NCBI GenBank assembly: GCA_963848175.1
Contig: CAWKCO010000001.1
Coordinates: 62,001 to 126,000, forward strand
DNA: 64,000 nucleotides
Source of the DNA: JAMZMI01 sp963848175
Lineage (GTDB): Bacteria > Bacteroidota > Bacteroidia > Cytophagales > Cyclobacteriaceae
Direction of reading: 5' to 3'
Under the pieces are notes generated by a model, which saw only the letters and a program-made list of their open reading frames with translations, had not been told where the DNA came from and did no database searches. Of this stretch, positions 44,015 to 53,789 are shown piece after piece; positions within the stretch are counted from its first letter, which is position 1; each line of letters opens with the position of its first letter. A program made the position numbers and the translations under genes.

Positions 44015-44574
44015 TAGTCCTCTTCTTTTCCTATGGTATTCTCTTCTTGTATAAAATCCTTTGGCGTAGGCAAATCCTTGATGTTATTGATGCCAAAATA
44101 GTCCATAAACTTTTTGTTGGTACCGTATAGCATCGGGCGCCCTACAGCCTCCGATTTTCCTTTTATTTCTACTAGCTCTTTTTCTAGGAGCTTCTGTACC
44201 GCATAATCGCAGTTGACCCCTCGGATCTGCTCTATTTCAGATTTGGTTACAGGTTGCTTGTAGGCTATGATGGCCAAAGTCTCCAATGCTGAATTGGAGA
44301 GCCTCTTTTTTGACTGCTGTTTTAGCAGTATGCCTATGCTCGCCTGATAGGCAGGTTTGGTTAGAAACTGAAACCCACCACCACTCTTTACCAACCCAAA
44401 AGAAAACGTCTCGTCTGAGTATTTTTCTTCCAGTTTGGTAATGCCTATTTGAATATCTTCTAAAGGCACCTCCGCCTCAAACATTTCTTTTAGGCACGAA
44501 TGAATTTCTTTTTCCTCAATAGGCTTTGGGGAACAAAATATCAGTGCCTCAATATGATTGACCAGAAAATCCAA
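44014..44574 (-). CDS. scpB: Segregation and condensation protein B
   Basis: 186 residues with two winged-helix domains; diagnostic stretches are IEALIFCSPKPI, LSNSALETLAIIAYKQPVTK and EIEQIRGVNCDYAVQKLLEKELV. It is the ScpB partner of the SMC-ScpA complex that organises the chromosome. scpA is not in the window. Confidence 0.93.
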   Translation of the reverse strand: MDFLVNHIEALIFCSPKPIEEKEIHSCLKEMFEAEVPLEDIQIGITKLEEKYSDETFSFGLVKSGGGFQFLTKPAYQASIGILLKQQSKKRLSNSALETLAIIAYKQPVTKSEIEQIRGVNCDYAVQKLLEKELVEIKGKSEAVGRPMLYGTNKKFMDYFGINNIKDLPTPKDFIQEENTIGKEED

Positions 44575-44578
44575 AATC

Positions 44579-44956
44579 TCAACGTTTGTTCAGCTTCGCC
44601 TCTATTGAGTGCATGGTGTGTGGTACGGCTCTCAATCGCTCTTTGCTTATAAGCTTTCCTGTATCTACACATACACCATAAGTACCGTTTTTGATTCTGA
44701 TCAAAGCATTTTCTAAGTTGTTGATAAACTTCTGTTGTCTACCAGCGTGCTGGCTCAATTGCTCTTTTTCAGCAGTGTCTGCTCCATCTTCAAGCGTCTT
44801 GATAGATGTGTGATTTGCGCCAGTATCTCCATCGCTGCTTTTTGTGAGTGATTCACGCAGGCTTGTCAACTCTTCTTTGGCCTTGCCAAGTTTTTCATTT
44901 ATCAGCGCTTCAAATTCCTTCAATTCTTCCTCTGAGTACTTGGTTTTTTCTGACAT
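44579..44956 (-). CDS. TraR/DksA-family protein
   Basis: 125 residues from ATG 44956 (MSEKTKYSEEELKEFEALI); an ATG three codons upstream is possible. A coiled-coil is followed by YGVCVDTGKLISKERLRAVPH, the TraR/DksA finger region, but only one of the usual four zinc Cys remains. This variant is common in Bacteroidota. DksA-type proteins enter the secondary channel of RNA polymerase; activity of the zinc-less form is inferred. Adjacent to scpB by 4 bases. Confidence 0.85.
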   Translation of the reverse strand: MSEKTKYSEEELKEFEALINEKLGKAKEELTSLRESLTKSSDGDTGANHTSIKTLEDGADTAEKEQLSQHAGRQQKFINNLENALIRIKNGTYGVCVDTGKLISKERLRAVPHTMHSIEAKLNKR

Positions 44957-45109
44957 TGATTTCAAATATTAAGGTTAAAAGGGAAATAATGGCTAAAGTA
45001 ACGAAGTTGTACTACAATTAAAACACGTCTTTCGGTGCATTTTTCAATGAAAAAAATGTGTAAAAAATTTTGAGTAACGTGGTGTTGCTGAGGAGTTACC
45101 CGCTAATAG

Positions 45110-45844
45110 TCAGGGCTTTTTTACACTGATATTTATGTTTTCAATCAGGGAAAGTTGGGTCAACTCGTCGTTTTCGAACTTTCTGGGTAGCGACTCCAAC
45201 TTGCTGTCTTTATCAGCTTCATAATTCACATAATCTTGAAACACGATTCCGTCTATTGTGGTCCGTCTGAGAACCGTTCTGAATCGCACTCCTCCACCTT
45301 CAGTCTGATAGCTATAGGCCAAATAGTCGATAAGGTTTGATGTGGTGTTGATCCAATAAACGAAGCGATCGTCATGGTCTTGGCCTCCATTTGCAGATTT
45401 GAATGTAACTTCAATTGCAGCATATTGCTCTCCATTTATTTCTGTAAACCCTTTGAATTGTTTGATGGCTGCAGGGTCGTTGAGGGTATAAGGTAACTGA
45501 ACAAAGTAGAGAACTGAGTTGATTGATGATCGGTATTTTTTAGCTATTTCTTCTACTACCAGTACCGTGCTGTCCTTGATTTTTCGTGAGAATTGATCAC
45601 TATTGATCAACTCATCCTCCACTAGGTCTTGCCCTTCTTGAAACGAACGGCGATAAACATAACCTTCGTCAGTTCTTAATGCGCTGTAACTTTTACCCCG
45701 AAACTGAAAGCTTATTTCGCGACCGTCTAATCGATGGAGGCCATGCGCCTTTATAGAAGCATCTACCCATTTTTGAGCGACATCTTTTTTCTCACAAGAG
45801 AAAATAGTTAGTGCTAAGAAAATAAGCAGAATTGGTGTTTTCAT
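45110..45844 (-). CDS. DUF6503-type lipoprotein
   Basis: 244 residues from ATG 45844, where the lipoprotein signal starts (MKTPILLIFLALTIFSC). The body begins WVDASIKAHGLHRLDGREISFQFRGKSYS, typical of a Bacteroidota family of outer-membrane-associated lipoproteins without known function and distantly reminiscent of LolA/LolB-type folds. Divergent from the DUF4403 gene. Confidence 0.72.
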   Translation of the reverse strand: MKTPILLIFLALTIFSCEKKDVAQKWVDASIKAHGLHRLDGREISFQFRGKSYSALRTDEGYVYRRSFQEGQDLVEDELINSDQFSRKIKDSTVLVVEEIAKKYRSSINSVLYFVQLPYTLNDPAAIKQFKGFTEINGEQYAAIEVTFKSANGGQDHDDRFVYWINTTSNLIDYLAYSYQTEGGGVRFRTVLRRTTIDGIVFQDYVNYEADKDSKLESLPRKFENDELTQLSLIENINISVKKP

Positions 45845-46039
45845 AATTGCCATAACGCATGAGTATTCAAATAAGTTGATTTGAAGAAAAGATATTTTGA
45901 AACGAAATCTGCTCTATTTTTTACTTTTTTCCCAATGAGTACGTTAGCTACATCAGCGGTAAGATTTCCTTTACCAAGAATGCTTTCTTATTTACTGACC
46001 CAAAATAATCGGATTAGCTTTGCAGCCCAACTATTGACA

Positions 46040-47434
46040 ATGAACACAAGAATTTCTGCATTAAGCATATTGCTTATCTCACTTTTCGTATTTACTGATT
46101 GCTCTAAAACAAGGCAAAAAGACAAGGAAGCTCCTCCTTTGAAACTGCCCCCTTCCACTGTCAGTTTCAATGTTCATTTTCCAGCATCGGAGCTTGCTGC
46201 CGGAGTGAACTCCCTTCTCAAAAACGTTTTGATTGATGATGAGATGGTCATTAATAGCAAAGGGGATGTGGTTTATTTAAAGGTCATTAAAACAGGAGGG
46301 CTGTGGCTTTCATTCAAGGGAGACAAAGCTGAGGCCACTTTGCCTTTGGATGTAAGTGTGGCGATCAAGAAAAAAGTGATGGGGATCACCTTTAGCAATC
46401 GAGATACTCCCATTTCCTTTTCAGGGCAGATCAAGACTGTTTCTTCAGCCACCTTGGATGCAGCGTGGAATTTGACGCTTGAATGCGAAAATTTGGATTT
46501 AACCTGGACGGCCGAGCCTACGCTCAATATAATGGGAATAGAGATAGATTTGAGCAACACGATGGATAAGGTTTTGGCCGAGAATGAAGACAAAATCCTC
46601 GCTGAAATATGTGGAGCCATCAATCGGTCGCTTGATATTCGCTCCACGATGAGCAAGGTTTGGGGAGATGTTCAAAAGCCTATTCGCATAGCGCAAAACC
46701 CTTCCGCTTTTTGGCTTCATACTAAGCCAGAAGCTTTGAATGCTGCCTTATTACCCTTGGATAACGATACATTGAGCATTCATTTGGAATACAAATCTGA
46801 GTTGTCAATAAAACCTACAGCTATTTCCGCGCATGCCTCCAGACCTCTTCCTGATAAAGGACTTCCACTAAATGATCAGTCCGCAATTTTGGCCTATATC
46901 GATGCGAGAATACCAGTGACCTTATTGGATAAATTGATAGCGCAGAAGGTATCTGGGCAAAGTTTTTCCTATGAAAAATATTCGGTGAAGATAGAAGGCG
47001 TGTCAGTGGAGCAAGCAGGAAATAAATTAGCCATCAAACTACAGACGAGTGGCGATTTGAATGGGCTAGTGACGATTATGGGACGCCCATTTTTGAGCCG
47101 AAAACAGCAATTGACTTGGACGGATTTTGAGTATGAAATAGACTCGGAAGACAACCTGACCAAAGCGGCGCATTGGTTTTTGAAATCTGTGGTAGAAAGC
47201 TATATCACTGATGAAATTTCTGTTGATGTTTCAAAATACCTTCAAAACCTCGGGTCACTTGCTGAGCAGGGCTTAGAGAAGGCACCTATTGGCAAAAAAC
47301 TCAAAGCCAAACTCTCCTTCGCGGAAGTCAATGAACATCAGCAGCGGATTCATAATGATACGCTACAATGGATTTTGTATGTGGAAGGTCGAGCCGATTT
47401 GATTCTTAATCGAGAGATTTTTTCTAAAAAGTAG
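46040..47434 (+). CDS. DUF4403 lipoprotein
   Basis: 464 residues from ATG 46040, because a lipoprotein signal with Cys at 21 (SLFVFTDC) begins there; the open frame extends 53 codons further upstream. Repeated beta-rich segments such as LPLDVSVAIKKKVMG and LDAAWNLTLECENLDLTW match DUF4403, a family with a tubular lipid-binding-like (BPI/SMP) fold. Location is the cell envelope; function unknown. Confidence 0.82.
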   Translation: MNTRISALSILLISLFVFTDCSKTRQKDKEAPPLKLPPSTVSFNVHFPASELAAGVNSLLKNVLIDDEMVINSKGDVVYLKVIKTGGLWLSFKGDKAEATLPLDVSVAIKKKVMGITFSNRDTPISFSGQIKTVSSATLDAAWNLTLECENLDLTWTAEPTLNIMGIEIDLSNTMDKVLAENEDKILAEICGAINRSLDIRSTMSKVWGDVQKPIRIAQNPSAFWLHTKPEALNAALLPLDNDTLSIHLEYKSELSIKPTAISAHASRPLPDKGLPLNDQSAILAYIDARIPVTLLDKLIAQKVSGQSFSYEKYSVKIEGVSVEQAGNKLAIKLQTSGDLNGLVTIMGRPFLSRKQQLTWTDFEYEIDSEDNLTKAAHWFLKSVVESYITDEISVDVSKYLQNLGSLAEQGLEKAPIGKKLKAKLSFAEVNEHQQRIHNDTLQWILYVEGRADLILNREIFSKK

Positions 47435-47438
47435 AAGG

Positions 47439-48203
47439 TTATTTAGGCTCGTAGCATTCAATGATCACCGGAATTGTCGTTCCTTGAGGGTATTTTTCAC
47501 AAATGGCATTGGCGTCTACATCACCCAGATAATCATATCCAAATAACACCGAAACGGCGAAATTGGCTTTTCCTACTTTGGGAATGTTCAATTGTGCGCT
47601 TTCTGCTACTCTGACTGGCTGAAGCCATACCTGTCTGTGATTTTTTACGCTATCCTTAACCAAGACCCACTGCCCCAGCCAAACATCAGCAACACAATAG
47701 CCCACCGCAATTTCACCTTTTAACGTACAGTTATTCGAGGTGAGTTTTGCTAGGTTAAGATCTACTGTGACAATATTTTTGTTGTAAGCATTTTTGATTT
47801 TCACAATAGTCACATCTGCGAAATCAAGAGCAGGAATCACTTGTTCTATATTGAAAGATATGGTATCTCTAACAAGGCTTTCGCAGTTGTCTCCGAATCC
47901 ATTGTGCCAAAGTGCGATTTCTGTTTGTGTTTTTAAAGCCAGGTTTTCGACCTGAGTCAAAGCCAAATTAAAGACATGTTCACCACAGCCTCCACTATAC
48001 TCTACGATTGCATCCCAAGACTTTGATCTCGGCACTATGGCGATGATTTTAAATTCGTCTCCTGGCTGAACATCCTTAGACTGTCCATAAATAAGGTCTG
48101 ACTGGGACGTAACTATATCGCTATCTAGGTTGGTGTCTAGACATGAGAAAAGCGTGCAAGCGGTAATGAAAAGGGCAATTCGGTTGATTAACTGTATGTA
48201 CAT
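47439..48203 (-). CDS. Hypothetical lipoprotein
   Basis: 254 residues from ATG 48203, giving the signal LINRIALFITACTLFSC. Five further Cys residues in the mature part (GGCGEH, NCESL, NCTL, GYCVAD, ICEKYP) could form disulfides. No family recognised. Converges on the DUF4403 gene with 4 bases between the stops. Confidence 0.7.
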   Translation of the reverse strand: MYIQLINRIALFITACTLFSCLDTNLDSDIVTSQSDLIYGQSKDVQPGDEFKIIAIVPRSKSWDAIVEYSGGCGEHVFNLALTQVENLALKTQTEIALWHNGFGDNCESLVRDTISFNIEQVIPALDFADVTIVKIKNAYNKNIVTVDLNLAKLTSNNCTLKGEIAVGYCVADVWLGQWVLVKDSVKNHRQVWLQPVRVAESAQLNIPKVGKANFAVSVLFGYDYLGDVDANAICEKYPQGTTIPVIIECYEPK

Positions 48204-48521
48204 ATTCCTATGACCCAAAAGTCGTGCATTAGGTTGTACTATCTTCAAAAAAAAATGCTAAGATGCTTCGAAAAGTGATTTTCGGCTTTTTGCTACTGTT
48301 GAAACTTGAAAAACTCAACACTATGAAGTTGTCCATTAATTGCCGTGAAAAACCCATTTAGATAGGGAACTGTTTTTGATAAAACCTTTTACCAAATAAT
48401 TGAAAGACATCCGTCGTTATTGATTTTTAGACCCTTTTTCTTTTTTAAAAGAGGTGATTATTTTCTGGGGATAGACATTTGAGTGGAAAACTCCTGTAAA
48501 CCTTTTTATATTTGAATTTGA
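48204..48521. other. Intergenic divergent promoter region
   Basis: 318 bases between divergent genes. AT-rich, no coding signal, no clear repeat or RNA structure. Confidence 0.45.
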
Positions 48522-49238
48522 ATGCGAGTATTCAGTCAAACCATATCGTCCATTGTAGATGAAAACTACATCTATGCCAGAGCACTGAGCTATTTGGGCA
48601 TAGATTTTTATCGGTATCCTCATCGTAAGCTTGGTGAGTTGTGTGCGGAAATGGGACTTATGGAGGAGCAGGTAATGAGGAGCTTTTATCTTTTTGATCG
48701 CAACCATCGTCTTTCTTTTAAAGAGCTAAATAATTATCCACTCGCCATTATCATCCAATATCTGAAGCATACCCACAGTATGTTTATCAAAGATAAGCTT
48801 CCATATATTGCGAGGTTGATCAATACCGCAGAAGGATTGGAGGATTTAAAATTGATTTTCCCTGAATTTATCGAGGAGTTTATCCAACACATACACACGG
48901 AGGAAGACACGGTATTTGATTACATCCAAAAAATGATGGAAGTAGATCAGGGTGTAGGTAAAAATCCAATAGCTGTACTATGGCAGCACAGGGACAAATC
49001 TCTTGCAAAATTTCATTTAGAGCATCGGGATGAAGATGAAATGGCGGGGTTAAGGAGTATTGCTGAAGAGATGGTAGGCGAAGACTTACATTATAAAGTG
49101 ATTATAAGTGAAATTCGTGCTTTCGATAGAGAGATGATGTATCACGCTCAAATAGAAAACGAAATCCTTTTCCCCAAAGCCATGGCGCTCGAAGCACGTG
49201 TGCATGCTCGCATGGATGCAATAAGTAAACTCAACTAA
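48522..49238 (+). CDS. Hemerythrin-domain protein (RIC/ScdA-like)
   Basis: 238 residues. A short N-terminal segment resembling the DUF542/ScdA head is followed by a hemerythrin-like helical bundle whose metal-ligand pattern is visible in YLKHTH, FIQHIHTEEDTVF, KFHLEHRDED and MYHAQIENEILFP. Proteins of this group repair Fe-S centres after oxidative or nitrosative damage. The stop overlaps the start of ruvX (TAATG), so it leads a four-gene operon. Confidence 0.82.
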   Translation: MRVFSQTISSIVDENYIYARALSYLGIDFYRYPHRKLGELCAEMGLMEEQVMRSFYLFDRNHRLSFKELNNYPLAIIIQYLKHTHSMFIKDKLPYIARLINTAEGLEDLKLIFPEFIEEFIQHIHTEEDTVFDYIQKMMEVDQGVGKNPIAVLWQHRDKSLAKFHLEHRDEDEMAGLRSIAEEMVGEDLHYKVIISEIRAFDREMMYHAQIENEILFPKAMALEARVHARMDAISKLN

Positions 49239-49651
49239 TGGGAAGAATTCTGGCCATAGACTATGGAGCCAAGCGTACAGGAATAGCAGTGACAGACCCA
49301 TTGGTGATCATAGCATCAGCACTTACTACCGTTCCGACTCACACGTTAATGGATTTTTTGAAGGACTATTTTTCCAAAGAGTCTGTCTCTGAGGTGGTTG
49401 TAGGTATGCCCAAAAACACTGATGGCTCGGCTACTGACGCTACGCCTTTGGTACAAGCAATGATCAACAGATTTAGGAAGCTTTTTCCTGATATGAAACT
49501 AATTTTGCATGATGAGCGGTTCACTTCCAAAATGGCTCTGGATTCGATGATTGCCTCTGGCGTTAAAAAGAAAGACCGGAGAGTCAAAGGAAATATAGAC
49601 ATGGTGAGCGCGACAATCATTTTACAATCCTATATGGAATCAAGAGTATGA
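49238..49651 (+). CDS. ruvX: Holliday junction resolvase-like RuvX (YqgF)
   Basis: 137 residues of the RNase H fold: ILAIDYGAKRTGIAVTD (first Asp), VVVGMPKNTDGS, LHDERFTSKMA (Glu) and KGNIDMVSATIIL (last Asp). Implicated in 16S rRNA pre-processing and in junction resolution. It overlaps the next gene def by 4 bases. Confidence 0.93.
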   Translation: MGRILAIDYGAKRTGIAVTDPLVIIASALTTVPTHTLMDFLKDYFSKESVSEVVVGMPKNTDGSATDATPLVQAMINRFRKLFPDMKLILHDERFTSKMALDSMIASGVKKKDRRVKGNIDMVSATIILQSYMESRV

Positions 49652-50199
49652 TATACCCAATAGTGTTATTTGGAGACCCTGTTTTAAGGAAAGCTGGAGA
49701 AGATATTCCCCAAGGAACGGATATTAAAGAGTTGGTAGCAGATATGTTCGAAACGATGAAATCTGCTAGTGGTGTAGGCTTAGCTGCTCCGCAAATAGGA
49801 AAGGCGCTGAGGCTTTTTATAGTAGACAGTACACCCATGCATGATGAGGGTGAAACTCCTTTGGTCAAAGCCTTTGTGAATCCTGAAATTTTCGAAGAAT
49901 CGGGAGAAGAATGGGCGTTTGAGGAAGGCTGTCTGAGTATTCCGGGAATCAGAGAAGATGTGAAAAGAGCCGCCAATATCAAAATCAAGTACTTTGATGA
50001 GGATTGGAACGAACATGTTGAGGACTTTGATGATATCAAAGCCAGAATTATTCAGCATGAATATGATCATATAGAAGGTGTGATGTTTACTGACTATCTC
50101 ACGCCATTCAAAAAGAAATTGCTCAGAGGAAAACTAGCCAATATTAGTAAAGGGAAAGTGGATGCAGATTATCGTGTGCGCATTCCTGCCAAAAGATAG
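49648..50199 (+). CDS. def: Peptide deformylase
   Basis: 183 residues with the three deformylase motifs GVGLAAPQ, EGCLSIPG and QHEYDH, which bind the catalytic metal. Removes the formyl group from new polypeptides. Overlaps ruvX by 4 bases and abuts the next gene directly. Confidence 0.97.
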   Translation: MIYPIVLFGDPVLRKAGEDIPQGTDIKELVADMFETMKSASGVGLAAPQIGKALRLFIVDSTPMHDEGETPLVKAFVNPEIFEESGEEWAFEEGCLSIPGIREDVKRAANIKIKYFDEDWNEHVEDFDDIKARIIQHEYDHIEGVMFTDYLTPFKKKLLRGKLANISKGKVDADYRVRIPAKR

Positions 50200-50973
50200 A
50201 TGCAAGATCTAAGGGTAACCATCATTCAATCAGATTTGTATTGGGAGAGCATAGAAGCCAATCTTTCCATGTTCGAGGAAAAAATCTGGCAGATTGATGG
50301 CGCTCAAGATTTAATCGTTCTTCCAGAGATGTTTTCTACGGGGTTTACGATGAATGCAACATCGCTTGCAGAGCCTGTGGGTAGCAAAACTTTGCGTTGG
50401 ATGAAGCAGCAAGCTGCTCAAACCAAGGCAGTGATCATGGGCAGCTACATCGTGCAGGAGAAAGGGGCGTATTTCAATCGTCTTTATGCTGTATACCCAG
50501 ACGGCAGTTATTTTTCTTATGACAAGCGTCATTTGTTTGCCTTGGCAGACGAGGATCAAACTTATATACAGGGTTCAGAACGATTGATTATAGAAATACA
50601 AGGGTGGAGAATCATGCCTTTGATCTGCTATGACCTTCGCTTCCCGGTTTGGAGCCGGTCTCAATCTCACGAATATGATTTGGTCGTTTATGTAGCCAAT
50701 TGGCCGGCACCTCGTATCAGCGCTTGGGACACTTTACTGGCAGCTCGCGCAATAGAAAATCAGGCTTATTCACTGGGTGTAAATCGTGTAGGAAAGGACG
50801 GCTTAGATCATAAATACAATGGACACTCGGCCATTTACAACTTTCTGGGGGAGAGATGCTGCTTTTCTGAACAAGACGCAATTCTTTCCCAAACATTAAG
50901 CGCCCAGGCATTTAAAAGATTATCGCAACAAATTCCCTTTTCAAAAAGATCAAGACCAGTTTCAAATGCGTAA
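50200..50973 (+). CDS. Carbon-nitrogen hydrolase (omega-amidase/YafV-like)
   Basis: 257 residues of the nitrilase superfamily with the triad Glu43 (LPEMFSTGF), Lys109 (YDKRHLF) and Cys143 (LICYDLRFP). The sequence fits the YafV/NIT2 branch, which hydrolyses 2-oxoglutaramate or related amides as metabolite repair. The ATG directly follows the def stop codon. Confidence 0.88.
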   Translation: MQDLRVTIIQSDLYWESIEANLSMFEEKIWQIDGAQDLIVLPEMFSTGFTMNATSLAEPVGSKTLRWMKQQAAQTKAVIMGSYIVQEKGAYFNRLYAVYPDGSYFSYDKRHLFALADEDQTYIQGSERLIIEIQGWRIMPLICYDLRFPVWSRSQSHEYDLVVYVANWPAPRISAWDTLLAARAIENQAYSLGVNRVGKDGLDHKYNGHSAIYNFLGERCCFSEQDAILSQTLSAQAFKRLSQQIPFSKRSRPVSNA

Positions 50974-51119
50974 ATAGCAAAGCGTAAATAATTGGTTAAG
51001 CAGATATCGTAAGGTCAATGGTACACTCTTTTTTCGCACAAAATGTTTCATTTCTGTGCTCAGAAGTGTAGTTGTATTATCTTTATTGCTGATTCACCAC
51101 CTAAAACCGTCTTACTAAA

Positions 51120-51566
51120 ATGAAATCACAGGCCGAATTGCTCTTCAATGAGTATAAAAAAGTAAGGAATGTTGACCTTACCCTTGCTCAGTTCACGTAC
51201 CTGCTCAATTTATATCCTAGCCTTATCGTCTGTATGAGCGATGGTGTTTTGGATAAAGAGGAGTGGGAAGGGGTCGATAAGCTAGCTAAAGGGCTTACAC
51301 TTAATTTTAGTGACGATCTTGAACCTGAGGAGGTGGTTAGAATGGAACAGAAATTCAGAACAGAATTTATGTACCTCATAGAGAATTTGGAAAAGTGGCA
51401 GAAGAAATTTCTAAATGCCCTTAAAAACCATATAAGCCAAAGCAAATTGGATAAAGAGTTTGTTTTGGAGTCGATGTATCTTTTTGCTAATGCGGCAGAT
51501 GGGATCTCAGATGTAGAGCAGCAAGCCATAGATATGCTTTCTGATCGTTTGGCTCTTACCTATTAG
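51120..51566 (+). CDS. TerB-like helical protein
   Basis: 148 residues, all-helical and acidic. The pair of segments VCMSDGVLDKEEWEGV and NAADGISDVEQQAIDML resembles the two metal-binding acidic loops of TerB-type domains. No signal peptide. Function unknown; TerB domains occur in tellurite resistance and in stress-related systems. Confidence 0.65.
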   Translation: MKSQAELLFNEYKKVRNVDLTLAQFTYLLNLYPSLIVCMSDGVLDKEEWEGVDKLAKGLTLNFSDDLEPEEVVRMEQKFRTEFMYLIENLEKWQKKFLNALKNHISQSKLDKEFVLESMYLFANAADGISDVEQQAIDMLSDRLALTY

Positions 51567-51641
51567 AAATTCCATTCCTTTAGTTATAGAGAGAAGTAGA
51601 GCCGAAATTTTAAAATAATTCATTAGACCCATATAGCAATA

Positions 51642-51675
51642 AAAAACCCTGCCTTTGTTAGAAGACAGGGTTTTT
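51642..51675. terminator. Bidirectional terminator
   Basis: AAAAACCCTG (51642-51651) / CAGGGTTTTT (51666-51675) around a 14-base loop, between two convergent genes. Confidence 0.9.
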
Positions 51676-51695
51676 AGGTTAGGTAGGTTTGTTAA

Positions 51696-52430
51696 TTAAC
51701 TTTCAGCGGCAGGGCGAAGTTTCGCAATGTGGAAAGACTTTCTTTGTTTGTGTCCACAATACCCGCAGGCCATATATTTCATCAATTCTCCTGGCTCTTC
51801 TAGTGATGCCTCTTGAATGATTTCTTCTCTTTCTACTTTCAATGTTTGGTAGTTGCACTCTTCGCATTTCAAAGCATGCAGACGACCATTGTATTTTTCA
51901 ATTTTAGTGAAGCCAGAAATTTCATCCATCCATACATCGTAATCTACAGAGAACGCGTTTTCTTCAGCTTGCATACCTTCATCTAGGTAAACATCTTCTT
52001 CTTCTTCGCTCAAGAGCTTCATTTTACGACCATCAGGAGAAATCCTTGGTGTAAATCTCAGACGCTTCAATCTCTTTTCGATGAAGAAAGGATAGTAAAA
52101 CTTCAAGATGTTTTGTACAATCACGCCAACAATCATGGCCATCATTCCTGACAAGAATATTCTAATGAAGAACCACAACCATGTAGTGTTTTCGAAAAGG
52201 GTGTTGATGTAAAGGGATACGCCTATCAATACAAGTAAGAAACCCAACCATAGGAGGTTGATTTCGTGCATATTGATATAATCATAGCGCGTTTTGTAAT
52301 CCTTCGTTGTGGCCAACTTTAAATAGTGACCAAGTAAAATAATGAGTCCAGCTCCCACAACGGCAAATGCTGCAATTTGTCCGTATTGATTCCAGGGGTT
52401 CAAAAGACTAGGTGATATAACTTCAGTCAT
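51696..52430 (-). CDS. Membrane protein with C-terminal zinc-ribbon
   Basis: 244 residues. Three predicted membrane helices (about 16-36, 58-78, 84-106) precede an acidic linker and a cytoplasmic tail with CEECNY and CGYCGH, a pair of CxxC knuckles that probably bind zinc. Unrecognised family; conserved-looking composition. Lone gene in a divergent arrangement with the lipoprotein pair to the right. Confidence 0.72.
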   Translation of the reverse strand: MTEVISPSLLNPWNQYGQIAAFAVVGAGLIILLGHYLKLATTKDYKTRYDYINMHEINLLWLGFLLVLIGVSLYINTLFENTTWLWFFIRIFLSGMMAMIVGVIVQNILKFYYPFFIEKRLKRLRFTPRISPDGRKMKLLSEEEEDVYLDEGMQAEENAFSVDYDVWMDEISGFTKIEKYNGRLHALKCEECNYQTLKVEREEIIQEASLEEPGELMKYMACGYCGHKQRKSFHIAKLRPAAES

Positions 52431-52768
52431 AACAGTGTTTTAGATTAAGCGGATTTTACCAGTCACAAAAATGTAATAAATTTCAGAAACTCCACACCAT
52501 TCAAGCGAATCAAGTGTAAAAATCTCATTCATCGATGTAAAATATCAAAAAATAAGTTGTCAGTCAACAATGGTAGAAATTTAAAAACAATTTCCAACCA
52601 TTTTCTTTCGCGTGGGGTCTAAGGGGACAGTGAATATTTCTGAAACATCTTTTTTACGAAATACGTAAGGAAGTTTTGTTTGAATTGAAGAGACAACTTC
52701 TAAAAACGATATTCGTTACAATCAAACATCAAAAACGCAACAATTTTTAAACTATTAAATTAATTGAA
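52431..52768. other. Intergenic divergent promoter region
   Basis: 338 bases. AT-rich before the lipoprotein gene at 52769. No coding signal; no certain promoter element. Confidence 0.45.
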
Positions 52769-53707
52769 ATGAAAGGATTATTGAAAAACACATTTTTAAT
52801 CGCATTATTAGCTGTAGCTGGTTTTGTAGTAAGCTGTACTGAGGATGAAGAGCCTACAGCAACTAAGCCATCAGCTTCGGTTTCTTTCAAAGTGGAAGGG
52901 CAAGTTGCAACTAGTGCAATGCCAGGAGATACTATTTCCTATGCCGTCACTGCAAATGCCGCAGGCGGAGTGAATAGGATTGTAGGAAAGGTTTCAGATG
53001 GAACAAATACTACAGATTTGTTCGATGTTTCTAGATTGGATTTGAATATAGAATCAGGGGAAACCACTGCTGACTATGCAAGTTTTATTGTGCCAACAGC
53101 AGCTGCTGCGGGTAAAACATGGGAATTCTGGTTTGTGGTAGTAGATGAAATCGGTACATCTTCAGATACGGTTTCTTTCGAAGTAGAAATTGATGCTGTT
53201 CCTATTAACGAGTTTGAAACTGTACTTATAGGAGGCTTTAAGAGTGCTGCTTACGGAAGCTCTTACGACGCTATGACTGACTCAGTATATTTTGTATCTG
53301 GAATAACTGCAGACGTGGCAAATCAGGCAAAAATTGACTTTATCTATTACTTCAGTGATGCATCTCAAAGAACAATAGCTTCCCCGGATAATGTTGAAGC
53401 TGAAGCAACTTGGAAAGCTCAAAGTGCTGCTGCTTGGCCATTTCCAAACACAGAGAACAGTACAAAATTCCAAGAAACGACCTTAACTACAGCTCAGTTT
53501 GACGCAATTACTGCTGGAACTGAGATAGCAGCAGCATATTCTGAGGTTGCGACAGGTCTTTCTAGAGTGACTGATTTAGCTGTTGATAATGTTGTAGCCT
53601 TCAAACTAGCGGAGGCACGTGGAGGAAAAATGGGTCTTTTTAAAGTGAAAGCAGTAGATGGTAATAGCTCAGGTACTATTACAATCGACGTAAAAATCGA
53701 GAAATAA
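52769..53707 (+). CDS. Hypothetical lipoprotein, paralogue 1
   Basis: 312 residues with lipobox Cys at 23 (GFVVSC). An Ig-like N-terminal half is followed by a C-terminal domain (IDFIYYFSDASQRTIASPDN...FKLAEARGGKMGLFKV). It is homologous to the next gene along its full length. Function unknown; surface location likely. Confidence 0.78.
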   Translation: MKGLLKNTFLIALLAVAGFVVSCTEDEEPTATKPSASVSFKVEGQVATSAMPGDTISYAVTANAAGGVNRIVGKVSDGTNTTDLFDVSRLDLNIESGETTADYASFIVPTAAAAGKTWEFWFVVVDEIGTSSDTVSFEVEIDAVPINEFETVLIGGFKSAAYGSSYDAMTDSVYFVSGITADVANQAKIDFIYYFSDASQRTIASPDNVEAEATWKAQSAAAWPFPNTENSTKFQETTLTTAQFDAITAGTEIAAAYSEVATGLSRVTDLAVDNVVAFKLAEARGGKMGLFKVKAVDGNSSGTITIDVKIEK

Positions 53708-53729
53708 TTCTCTCATTGATATAGAATTT

Positions 53730-53760
53730 AAAAAACCTCGCCTACAAGCGAGGTTTTTTT
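53730..53760 (+). terminator. Terminator between lipoprotein paralogues
   Basis: Stem AAAAAACCTCGC / GCGAGGTTTTTT (53730-53741, 53748-53759), 6-base loop. Confidence 0.92.
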
Positions 53761-53789
53761 ATGTCCCACGTACTCAGTAATTTAGTTTT

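Noticed and set aside
48417..48707. 96-codon minus-strand frame overlapping the hemerythrin gene start
   Set aside because: It overlaps a well-supported gene and the upstream spacer; composition is not coding-like.
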